Assembly: GCA_030148625.1 (NCBI GenBank)
Contig: JASBTC010000185.1
Span: 1 to 13,643 of the forward strand
DNA from: Sphingobium sp.
Lineage (GTDB): Bacteria; Pseudomonadota; Alphaproteobacteria; Sphingomonadales; Sphingomonadaceae
Direction of reading: 5' to 3'
Length of the DNA stretch: 13,643 nucleotides
The notes below the pieces were generated by a model. It saw nothing but the letters and a program-made list of their open reading frames with translations. It was not told where the DNA came from and ran no database searches. Made by a program: the position numbers and the translations under genes. Below are positions 7,062-13,643 of this stretch, piece by piece (the first letter of the stretch is position 1; the number at the start of each line of letters is the position of its first letter).

Positions 7062-7090
7062 AATTTCGACCGAATATTGACGAATGTCAA
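7062..7090 (-). promoter_or_regulatory. Possible promoter of the receptor gene with overlapping TTGAC-N4-GTCAA palindrome
   Basis: On the minus strand a consensus -35 TTGACA lies at 7090-7085. With a 17-base spacer, the -10 would be GAAATT at 7067-7062, which is weak. The -35 is inside the inverted repeat TTGACATTCGTCAA (7090-7077), so a protein bound there would compete with polymerase. Start of transcription would be about 40 bases before the ATG. The weak -10 keeps confidence low. Confidence 0.35.
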
Positions 7091-7111
7091 TTGCTCGATC
7101 GCAAACCGCCC

Positions 7112-8491
7112 TCAATCGCCGGCATGAACGACCGCCAGCCGGCGTTCGGCCAGCTCGCGCGAAATCCGCTCATGCTCGCCGCGCCGCAGCGGGTGGAGCC
7201 ACATGGCGATAGCGGCGATGACCAGGCCGATCGTCGGAAAGACGGTGATGATCAGCTTGATGCCAGCCAATGTTTCTGGGGTTTGCGCGACATTGGGCAC
7301 ATAGCCGACCAGATCGAGCGTGACGCCGAGCAATCCCGCCGCAACGCCGAGCGCGACTTTCTGGAAGAAGATACCGAAGCCGAAGATGAAGGATTCGGCA
7401 CGGACGCCCGAGCGCCATTCGCCATATTCGACGGTGTCCGGCAGCATCGACCAATAGGTCATGTTGAGGCCCAATATGGCGACATGGAGGAACAGGAACA
7501 TCAGCGACGCACCAACGACGTCGCGGATATCGAGCAGCGCGAAGATGGCGAGACCGACCAGCGCCCATCCGGTGGCGGTGAACCATGCCCCGCGCTTTCC
7601 CGTCACTTTGGTCACATAGACCCAGCTCGGAATGATCAGCAGCCCGGCAGCGGACTTGATCGAGAGTGCGTAACGCGCGCTCGCTTCGTCCTCGACGAAA
7701 TATTTGAAATAATAGAGCACCGACTTGCCGATCACCGTGCTGCACAAGGCGGCGGATGTGATCGCGACCATCACCAGCCAGAAAGCGCGGTTTACGCGGA
7801 TCGAACGCCAATAATCGCGCATGCCCGGCATCGGCTGATCGTCGGACGGCAACACCGGCTCGCGCGTCGCGAGGAAGACGAGCGGCAGGATCGAGGTGGA
7901 GACGAGCGCGATCGTGCAGGCGGCATAGAAAAAGCCCCGCGCCTGATCGCCGCCGCCGAACGTCGCGACCATCGGCTGGGTGAGAAAGGATATGGTGAGG
8001 CCCGCCAGCGTCGCGAAGAACATGCGGAAGCCGGCAAGCCCGTTGCGTTCGTCCGAACTGGTCGTGATCCGCGCGGTCAGCGACGAATAGGGGATCGAGA
8101 CGGCGGTGTAGGCGATGCGGAAGGCAAGGTGGGTGGCGAGCACCACGCCGATCAGACCGAGCCCGTCGAGACCGGGTTTCCAGTAAAGCGCGGCGAAGGA
8201 GAAGCCGAGCGGGATTGCGCCGATCAGGATCCAGGGTCGATAGCGCCCCCAGCGCGTGCGCGTGCGATCCGCCACCGCGCCCATCACCGGATCGATCGCA
8301 CCGTCGAAGATCGATGCGATCATGTAGATGACGCCCGCCGTCGTCGCCGGCAGGCCGACGACATCGGTATAATAATACATCAGGAACAGCGAGATGCTCT
8401 GCCAGTAGAGGTTGCAGGCATAGTCGCCGATCGCGAACCCCGCCTTGCGCTTCATGCTGAGGCGCGGGGCGCCCTGCTCGCTCTTGGACAC
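7112..8491 (-). CDS. GPH-family (MelB-like) sodium/proton sugar or glycoside symporter, copy 2
   Basis: A complete 459-residue inner-membrane symporter, paralogous to the gene at 461-1813. It shows the same GPH signatures: IFDGAIDPVMG with Asp63 and Asp67 at the MelB cation-binding positions, followed by ADRTRTRWGRYRP. Later shared blocks include RITTSSDER, GGGDQARGFF, LPLVFLATREP, YWSMLPDTVEYGEWRSG and GKSVLYYFKYFVEDEA. The start is a GTG at 8491 with AGGAGGAGA 8 bases upstream; an ATG 12 codons later (MKRKAGF) lacks a ribosome site. It is the first gene of the minus-strand cluster and runs divergently from the GH5 gene. It is separated from the receptor by 97 bases that contain that gene's likely promoter and operators. 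It probably carries the substrate delivered by the receptor across the inner membrane. Confidence 0.92.
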   Translation of the reverse strand: MSKSEQGAPRLSMKRKAGFAIGDYACNLYWQSISLFLMYYYTDVVGLPATTAGVIYMIASIFDGAIDPVMGAVADRTRTRWGRYRPWILIGAIPLGFSFAALYWKPGLDGLGLIGVVLATHLAFRIAYTAVSIPYSSLTARITTSSDERNGLAGFRMFFATLAGLTISFLTQPMVATFGGGDQARGFFYAACTIALVSTSILPLVFLATREPVLPSDDQPMPGMRDYWRSIRVNRAFWLVMVAITSAALCSTVIGKSVLYYFKYFVEDEASARYALSIKSAAGLLIIPSWVYVTKVTGKRGAWFTATGWALVGLAIFALLDIRDVVGASLMFLFLHVAILGLNMTYWSMLPDTVEYGEWRSGVRAESFIFGFGIFFQKVALGVAAGLLGVTLDLVGYVPNVAQTPETLAGIKLIITVFPTIGLVIAAIAMWLHPLRRGEHERISRELAERRLAVVHAGD

Positions 8492-8528
8492 GCCACTCTC
8501 CTCCTCGCCTGCATCGCCTTGATGCTTA

Positions 8529-8580
8529 TTTTCGATATAAATTTGCCTTGACGATGTGTTTTCGATCCATTTTTATGGTC
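8529..8580. promoter_or_regulatory. Divergent regulatory region with two TTTTCGAT direct repeats
   Basis: TTTTCGAT occurs at 8529-8536 and again at 8559-8566, exactly 30 bases (about three helical turns) apart, in the AT-rich gap between the divergent transporter and GH5 genes. The second copy lies inside the spacer of the GH5 promoter and is part of a 20-base block (8561-8580) shared with the region upstream of the isomerase gene. A regulator, most simply the local GntR protein, could bind both copies and control both directions. For the minus-strand gene a -10-like TTATAT or TATATC is visible near 8535-8541, with no clear -35. Confidence 0.4.
8548..8576 (+). promoter_or_regulatory. Probable sigma-70-type promoter of the GH5-ligase operon
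   Basis: TTGACG at 8548-8553 (5 of 6 to the -35 consensus), an ideal 17-base spacer, and TTTTAT at 8571-8576 (4 of 6 to the -10). Transcription would start near 8583, about 25 bases before the chosen ATG. No start-site data are available. Confidence 0.5.
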
Positions 8581-8608
8581 ATCGATCAATTTGAGCAAGG
8601 TTGAACAT

Positions 8609-10612
8609 ATGCGCGCCGGCCGCAACCCGCATCTTCCGACAATCCGCATCGAAGGCCCCCGCCTGGTCGATGCCGACGGCCGACAGGTCATGTTGCGCGG
8701 CGTCAATCTGGGCGGCGACTGCAAGGTGCCATGGCCCGATGGCGGCACGCAGCACCCTAGTGATTTCGCGGATCATCGTACCGTCTCGTTCGTCGGGCGC
8801 CCGTTTCCGATCGCAGAGGCCGACGCGCATCTCGGCCGGCTCGCGCATTGGGGCTTCAACTGCCTGCGCCTGCTGACCACCTGGGAAGCCGTCGAACATG
8901 CCGGGCCGGGTCTGCACGATCAGGCCTATCTCGACTATTTCACCGAAATCTGCACGCGCGCGGCGCATCACGGCCTCAATCTTTTCGTCGATTTCCATCA
9001 GGACGTATGGAGCCGCATGTCGGGCGGAGACGGCGCGCCGGGCTGGACCTTCGAAGCGGCCGGGCTCGACTTCACCCGCTTCCATGCGGCGGGCGCCGCC
9101 CATGTGATGCAGCATGTCTATGACTATGCGAGCGAGACCAGGCGTCAGTCCGATTACCCCCAGATGAGTTGGGGCGGCAATTACCGGCTGCCCGCCAATG
9201 CGATCATGTGGACTTTGTTCTGGGGTGGCCGCCTGCTGACACCCGATCACCGCGTCGATGGCGAGAATATCCAGGATTATCTACAGCGCCATTATCTCGG
9301 ATCGATGGATGCGGTCGCGGCGCGCCTGCGCGACATGCCGCATGTCCTGGGTTTCGACACGCTCAACGAACCCGGCACCGGCTGGATCGGCGAGGGGCTG
9401 AGCTACCGGCATGTCGCGCCGAGCGCGGAAAACACGACGCGCGCACGGCCGGGCAAGGCGATGTCGGCGCTCGATGGCCTGGCGGCGGCGCGCGGTTTGC
9501 CGGTCGAAGTGCCGATCCTCAGGCGCAATGCCCAGACCAGCATCGCGGAACCCGCGGGCTTCGCCGTGGTCAACCCGCAAGGCATCTCGATCTGGCGCGA
9601 CGGTGTCGCCTGCCCGTTCGAGGCGGCAGGCGCCTATGGGGTCGAGAATGGGGTGGCCGTCGCACGCGACGAGGAATTCTTCCGTACACGCGACGGCCGG
9701 CGCATCACCATTTCGGAGGACGGTTTCGGCCCGCTCTTCCACCAGGTCGCGCGGACGGTGCGTGCGCATAATCCGGACTGGCTGGTTTTTGCCGAACTCG
9801 ACGCGATGGGCGCGGCGGCGGGCCGGCCCTTCCCCGTCGACATGCCCGAACGAACCGTCAATGCCAGCCATTGGTACGATGCCTCGACGCTGTATCTGAA
9901 GATCTTCGACCCGCAGAATTCGTTCGATTTCGTGACCGGCGCGCGCGCGGTTGGCGAAGAACAGGTGCTCGCCCGCTTCATCGACCAGATGAAGCACAAG
10001 GCCGCCCCTGCCGCGCGTTTCTCGCCGCAAGGCGCGCCCTCACTCATCGGCGAGTTCGGCATTCCCTACGACCTCGACGAAGGCGAAGCCTATGAGGCCT
10101 GGGCGCGCGGGGAGCGCGATGCGGCGATCTGGCACAAGCATATCCTGCTGCTCGGGCTGATGTACGACGCGCTCGACGCGCTGCAGCTTCATGCCACGCA
10201 ATGGAACTACACCGCGTCGAACCGCAACGATCTGCGCATCGGCGACAATTGGAACCAGGAGGATCTGTCGATCTTCTCGCTCGACCAGCAGGAGGATCCC
10301 GCCGATCCCGATTCCGGCGGCCGTGCGATCGCGGGCTTCTGCCGCCCCTTTGCCCATGCCGTCCAGGGCCGGATCACACGGATGCATTTCGACCGCGCAT
10401 CGCGCCGCTTCACGCTCCAGTTCGACGCCGATCCCGCGATCGCCGCGCCGACGCGGATCTATGTGCCGCGCAGCCGATATCCCCAAGGCTTCTCGACGCG
10501 CGCCATCGGCGACGATAGGGCTGGCATCGTCGTATCGGACCAGTTCGTGCAGATCGATGCGACGCGGCCGGGCCGGATCGAGATCGTCATCGAGCCGCAG
10601 CCCGCCGGCTGA
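8609..10612 (+). CDS. Glycoside hydrolase family 5 protein, endoglycoceramidase-related / steryl-glucosidase-like
   Basis: A complete 667-residue retaining glycosidase. The (beta/alpha)8 domain starts with LRGVNLGGDCKVPWP (29-43) and continues with WGFNCLRLLTTWEAVE and the block FHQDVWSRMSGGDGAPGW (129-146). That block is characteristic of endoglycoceramidases and fungal EGCrP/sterylglucosidase proteins. GFDTLNEP carries the acid/base Glu254, HWYD is at 421-424, and LIGEFGIPYD carries the nucleophile Glu482. A C-terminal beta-sandwich follows (about 585-660), like the GH5_C domain. No signal peptide is visible, so it probably acts in the cytoplasm on an imported glycoside, removing glucose or a similar sugar from a lipid. 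I chose ATG 8609, with AAGG 8 bases upstream; an in-frame TTG at 8591 would add six residues. The CoA ligase gene follows after 3 bases. The family is well supported; the substrate is inferred. Confidence 0.88.
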   Translation: MRAGRNPHLPTIRIEGPRLVDADGRQVMLRGVNLGGDCKVPWPDGGTQHPSDFADHRTVSFVGRPFPIAEADAHLGRLAHWGFNCLRLLTTWEAVEHAGPGLHDQAYLDYFTEICTRAAHHGLNLFVDFHQDVWSRMSGGDGAPGWTFEAAGLDFTRFHAAGAAHVMQHVYDYASETRRQSDYPQMSWGGNYRLPANAIMWTLFWGGRLLTPDHRVDGENIQDYLQRHYLGSMDAVAARLRDMPHVLGFDTLNEPGTGWIGEGLSYRHVAPSAENTTRARPGKAMSALDGLAAARGLPVEVPILRRNAQTSIAEPAGFAVVNPQGISIWRDGVACPFEAAGAYGVENGVAVARDEEFFRTRDGRRITISEDGFGPLFHQVARTVRAHNPDWLVFAELDAMGAAAGRPFPVDMPERTVNASHWYDASTLYLKIFDPQNSFDFVTGARAVGEEQVLARFIDQMKHKAAPAARFSPQGAPSLIGEFGIPYDLDEGEAYEAWARGERDAAIWHKHILLLGLMYDALDALQLHATQWNYTASNRNDLRIGDNWNQEDLSIFSLDQQEDPADPDSGGRAIAGFCRPFAHAVQGRITRMHFDRASRRFTLQFDADPAIAAPTRIYVPRSRYPQGFSTRAIGDDRAGIVVSDQFVQIDATRPGRIEIVIEPQPAG

Positions 10613-10615
10613 CAC

Positions 10616-12211
10616 ATGCACGCGGAACCGATCGCCATGCAGTTCGACAGCTTCGCCACCCTGCCCGATCTCGTCCGGCTTCATGCACAGAGCGCCGGCG
10701 CGCATGTCGCGCTCGTCCATGGCAAGGCCCAGCTCGACTATCGCGCACTCGACGCGCGTATCGACCGGATCGCCGCCGGCTTGCAGCGCGACGGCATCGG
10801 CAAAGGCGACGTCGTCGCGATCGTCGCGGCAACCTCGATCGATCATGTCGCGCTGTTCCTCGCGATACTGCGCGCCGGCGCCGTCGTGGCGCCGATCGCC
10901 GCCTCGTCGAGCCCCGACGCGCTGGCCGCGGTGATCGCGGACAGCGGTGCGAAACTGGCGTTCGTCGATACGACGACAGGCGCGCGCTTCGCCGATGCCC
11001 TGTCCGACGCGACGGTCATAGCGCTCGACGAGGATACGCCGGTCGGCACGCCGCTCTCCGCCTGGCTGCCCGCTGAAGGTGCGGTGCCGATACCCGTACC
11101 GCTGGCGCCGGACGACATATTCAACATCATCTATTCTTCGGGCACGACCGGCAGCCCCAAAGGTATCGTGCAGGATCATGGCATGCGCTGGCAGCATGTG
11201 CTGCGCGGGCGGATGGCCGGTTATACCGCCGAAGCGATCGCAATCATCTCGACCCCGCTCTGCTCGAACACGACATTGGTCAGCGTGGTGCCCACGCTCG
11301 CCAATGGCGGCACGCTGGTGCTGATGGAGAAGTTCGACGCGCGGCGCTTCCTGGAACTTGCCGAGCGCCACCGCGTCACCCATGCCATGCTCGTGCCCGT
11401 CCAGTATCGGCGGCTGATGAACGATCCGGAATTCGACCGTTTCGACCTGTCGGCGTTCCGCATGAAGACCTGCACCAGCGCACCCTTTGCGGCCGAGCTG
11501 AAGGCGGAGATCCTTCGGCGCTGGCCGGGCGGGCTGATCGAGATCTACGGCATGACCGAAGGCGGCGGCACCGCGACGCTTGCCGCGCATCTCCATCCGG
11601 ACAAGCTCGACACGGTCGGCGTGCCGGTCGAAGGGCATGTCATGCGCGTGATCGATGAGGATGGCCGCCCGCTTCCGCCGGGCAGCGTCGGCGAGATCGT
11701 CGGCCATTCGCCGCTGATGATGAAGCATTATCACAATCGACCGACGCAGACGCGCGACGCCGAATGGTTCGACGAGCAGGGCCGCCGCTATATCCGCACC
11801 GGCGATATCGGCCGCTTCGGCGATGACGGTTTCCTCACCCTGCTCGATCGCCGCAAGGATGTGGTGATCTCGGGCGGCTTCAACGTCTATCCGTCCGACA
11901 TCGAGGCAGTGATGCGCGACCATCCCGCGGTCGAGGATGTCGCGGTGGTCGGCATGCCGTCGAGCGAATGGGGCGAGACGCCGGTCGCCTTCATCGTCCG
12001 CCGCGCCGGGGATCGGACGCCCACGACGGAGATCCGCAGCTGGCTCAACCAGCGCGTCGGCAAGACCCAGCGGATCAGCGACATCGTCGAGATCGACGCA
12101 CTGCCGCGCAGCGAGATCGGCAAGGTGCTCAAACGCGAATTGCGCGACCTCGCACTCGACCAAGACGGGCACCGGCACCGGATGCACCGGAACGACGGAA
12201 CGACCATGTGA
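10616..12211 (+). CDS. AMP-forming acyl-CoA synthetase (ANL superfamily)
   Basis: A complete 531-residue enzyme that would activate a carboxylic acid to its CoA thioester through an acyl-AMP intermediate. Motifs in order: phosphate-binding loop YSSGTTGSPKG (173-183), aromatic/adenine motif YGMTEGGG (311-318), TGD (395-397), hinge DRRKD (411-415), GGFNVYPSDIE (420-430) and the catalytic lysine Lys503 in RSEIGKVLKRELRD. Length and motifs fit medium/long-chain fatty acid and aromatic acid ligases; the chain length or ring accepted cannot be read. The start ATG at 10616 is only 3 bases after the GH5 stop, without a clear ribosome site, suggesting coupled translation; an alternative is the ATG at 10637 (MQFDSFA). 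Pairing with the GH5 gene suggests that the acid activated derives from the aglycone. Confidence 0.93.
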   Translation: MHAEPIAMQFDSFATLPDLVRLHAQSAGAHVALVHGKAQLDYRALDARIDRIAAGLQRDGIGKGDVVAIVAATSIDHVALFLAILRAGAVVAPIAASSSPDALAAVIADSGAKLAFVDTTTGARFADALSDATVIALDEDTPVGTPLSAWLPAEGAVPIPVPLAPDDIFNIIYSSGTTGSPKGIVQDHGMRWQHVLRGRMAGYTAEAIAIISTPLCSNTTLVSVVPTLANGGTLVLMEKFDARRFLELAERHRVTHAMLVPVQYRRLMNDPEFDRFDLSAFRMKTCTSAPFAAELKAEILRRWPGGLIEIYGMTEGGGTATLAAHLHPDKLDTVGVPVEGHVMRVIDEDGRPLPPGSVGEIVGHSPLMMKHYHNRPTQTRDAEWFDEQGRRYIRTGDIGRFGDDGFLTLLDRRKDVVISGGFNVYPSDIEAVMRDHPAVEDVAVVGMPSSEWGETPVAFIVRRAGDRTPTTEIRSWLNQRVGKTQRISDIVEIDALPRSEIGKVLKRELRDLALDQDGHRHRMHRNDGTTM

Positions 12212-12331
12212 CGACACGCAAGGCCGGGATGACGGCGTGCTTGTGGCTGCCCTATTATTTCCATAGTCTGCGATCAGGTTAGAAATATCACATCGGGCGT
12301 GCATCCGCCGGATATCGGAAGCGAGGTGGAT
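12212..12331. other. Gap between the ligase and the permease leader region
   Basis: No gene is visible. A weak imperfect hairpin (CACGC at 12215, CGGCGTG at 12233-12239, with bulges) follows the ligase stop but lacks a T-run. Its sequence GCAAGGCCGGGATGACG resembles half of an intergenic repeat common in sphingomonads (from memory). A weak promoter-like pair TTGTGG (12241-12246), 17 bases, TAGTCT (12264-12269) could serve the permease. Confidence 0.3.
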
Positions 12332-12391
12332 ATGGCCGATCGCGTCGAAGCAGATTCCGACAACACGCGCCTGTCCCTGGCATGTCGATGA
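12332..12391 (+). CDS. Possible 19-codon leader ORF before the permease
   Basis: ATG at 12332 is preceded by a good ribosome site (GCGAGGTGG, about 4-6 bases away) and encodes MADRVEADSDNTRLSLACR, followed by a TGA at 12389. That stop overlaps the ATG at 12388 of the permease frame as ATGA. The permease's own start codons have no visible ribosome site, so ribosomes finishing this small frame could re-initiate on the permease. There is no run of one amino acid that would suggest classical attenuation. A sequencing frameshift is another possible reading, but the permease N-terminus is already complete without it. Not a recognised protein. Confidence 0.4.
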   Translation: MADRVEADSDNTRLSLACR

Positions 12392-13643
12392 CCGCGCCGG
12401 CCACCGAGCCCGTCCTGCGCCGCGCGCTGGGGCGGCGCGACGTCGCCATGCTGACGGTCGGAAACGTCATCGGCTCCGGCATCTTCCTGGTTCCCGGCAC
12501 GGTCGTGACCGCGTCGGGCATGAGTGTGGGGCTGGCGCTCCTCATCTGGGCGATCGGCGCCGCCCTGGCCCTGTGCGGCGCGCTCACCTATGCGCGGCTC
12601 GCGGAATCCCGGCCGGAAGCGGGCGGCGTCTATATCTACATCCGCGACGCCTTCGGGCGGACCGCCGGCTTCCTGTTCGGCTGGATGATGCTGTTCGTCG
12701 GGATTTCAGGCGCGATCGCGACATTGGCGACCGCCTTTGCCCGCATCGTCTCCCGACTTTTCGTGCTGCCGATCGGGCCGACCGCGATCGGCCTGCTCGT
12801 CGTGCTCGCCATAGGCCTGGCCAATTGCGCATCGATCCGGCGATCGGGCGACGTCCAGAACTGGACGGCATTGTTCAAGCTGCTGCCACTGATCGCGATC
12901 GCCATCCTGCTGCTGGTGCTGCCGCTGCCGATGCACGCCAATGCCGGCGGCGCATTGCAGGCGCCCACCACCGTCAACATCTCGGTCGCGCTGATCGCCG
13001 TGCTCTGGGCCTTCGAGGGCTGGCAATATGTCACCTACAATTCCGGCGAAGTCGCCGATCCGGGACGCACCATCCGGTTCGGCCTGGTCGCCGGCGTCGT
13101 GGTCCTGGGGGTCACCTATATGCTGGTCACGCTTGCGGTCAGCCTGTGGCTGCCGCCCGCCGAACTCGCATCGGCGCCCAACGTGATCGAAGCCGCGCTG
13201 AGGACGGCGGACCTCAATCTGATCGCCAACACCATCAGCGTGATCGTGCTTGTCGCGATCGTGAGCGCAGCGCATGCCACGCTGCTGAGCGGATCGCGCC
13301 TTGTCTATGCCATGGCCGTCGACGGATTTCTGCCTCATGCGCTGGCCGGGCTATCCGCGCGGACGCGCGTGCCGCTGCCTGCCGTTCTGCTCTGCGCGAT
13401 CATCGCCGCGATCCTGACGGCGCTCGGCTCGTTCGACGCGCTGCTCGGCTATGTGGTGGTGACGAGCTGGCTCTTCTACGGGCTCGCTGGGCTCGCGGTC
13501 TTCCGCCTGGCTCCAGCTGGCGGGGGACAACGCTTCGGTATCGGCGTGAAGATCGCGGCCACGCTGTTTGCGGCCGGCGCGCTGCTCGTGATGATCTCGG
13601 CCCTGTTCACCGGACCGCCATCGGCACGCTATGGCCTGATGAT
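12388..13643 (+). CDS. APC-superfamily amino acid permease, cut by right edge
   Basis: The first roughly 418 residues of an inner-membrane amino acid/polyamine/organocation transporter; the end lies outside the window. Helix 1 contains the unwound substrate-binding motif GNVIGSGIF. The loop ESRPEAGGVYIYIRDAFG follows helix 2, and the second broken helix is VLWAFEGWQYVTYNSGEVADP, all typical of LAT/basic amino acid permeases. About eleven hydrophobic helices are present before the edge. Two in-frame ATGs exist, 12382 and 12388; I prefer 12388 because it overlaps the stop of a small upstream frame as ATGA, but 12382 adds only two residues. No ribosome site lies directly before either. Same strand as the GH5-ligase operon but 176 bases downstream, so it may be a separate unit unrelated to glycoside use. 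Confidence 0.88.
   Translation, partial: MTAPATEPVLRRALGRRDVAMLTVGNVIGSGIFLVPGTVVTASGMSVGLALLIWAIGAALALCGALTYARLAESRPEAGGVYIYIRDAFGRTAGFLFGWMMLFVGISGAIATLATAFARIVSRLFVLPIGPTAIGLLVVLAIGLANCASIRRSGDVQNWTALFKLLPLIAIAILLLVLPLPMHANAGGALQAPTTVNISVALIAVLWAFEGWQYVTYNSGEVADPGRTIRFGLVAGVVVLGVTYMLVTLAVSLWLPPAELASAPNVIEAALRTADLNLIANTISVIVLVAIVSAAHATLLSGSRLVYAMAVDGFLPHALAGLSARTRVPLPAVLLCAIIAAILTALGSFDALLGYVVVTSWLFYGLAGLAVFRLAPAGGGQRFGIGVKIAATLFAAGALLVMISALFTGPPSARYGLM

Noticed and set aside
12215..12239. Terminator after the ligase gene
   Set aside because: The inverted repeat is bulged and short and no T-run follows, so I list it only as a remark on the gap.
10040..12304. A 754-codon open frame on the minus strand opposite the GH5 and ligase genes
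   Set aside because: It is low-complexity, Arg/Asp/His-rich with no recognisable domain, and lies entirely opposite two genes with intact catalytic motifs. Long antisense frames are expected in high-GC DNA.

Overview
The window looks like chromosomal DNA of a sphingomonad-type alphaproteobacterium (Sphingomonas, Sphingobium, Novosphingobium or a close relative). The reasons are high GC with strongly GC-biased third codon positions, a TonB-dependent receptor of the 'DIVVTAQKR' type next to sugar catabolism genes and GPH transporters, and AT-rich promoter islands between GC-rich genes. The genus is an inference. I see no phage, IS, tRNA, rRNA or CRISPR sequence.

Layout. (1) Positions 2-451 (+) hold the C-terminal part of a phytanoyl-CoA dioxygenase-family protein, cut by the left edge. 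(2) Positions 461-8491 hold six genes, all on the minus strand. In transcription order they are a GPH-family transporter (7112-8491), a TonB-dependent receptor (4735-7017), a GntR/FCD regulator (3840-4670), a Gfo/Idh/MocA oxidoreductase (2868-3830), a 72-bp palindromic repeat, a TIM-barrel sugar isomerase/epimerase-like protein (1810-2700) and a second, paralogous GPH transporter (461-1813) that overlaps the isomerase by ATGA. (3) Positions 8492-8608 are a divergent promoter region. (4) Positions 8609-12211 (+) hold a two-gene operon: a GH5 hydrolase resembling endoglycoceramidase-related/steryl-glucosidase proteins, and an acyl-CoA synthetase. (5) From 12388 (or 12382) to the right edge (+) lies an APC-superfamily amino acid permease, preceded by a possible 19-codon leader ORF.

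How the genes may work together (inference). The receptor would bring a bulky glycoside across the outer membrane and one or both GPH symporters would carry it across the inner membrane. The GH5 enzyme shows no signal peptide, so it would cleave the imported glycoside in the cytoplasm. The oxidoreductase and isomerase-like protein would act on the sugar, or would provide a second oxidative deglycosylation route. The CoA ligase, and perhaps the dioxygenase, would start breakdown of a lipophilic carboxylic aglycone. The GntR regulator is the obvious local controller, and short 'TTCGAT' motifs recur upstream of four of the transcription units. The substrate is not established. A steryl glucoside, glucosylceramide-like lipid or other lipid/terpenoid glycoside fits the GH5 family best.
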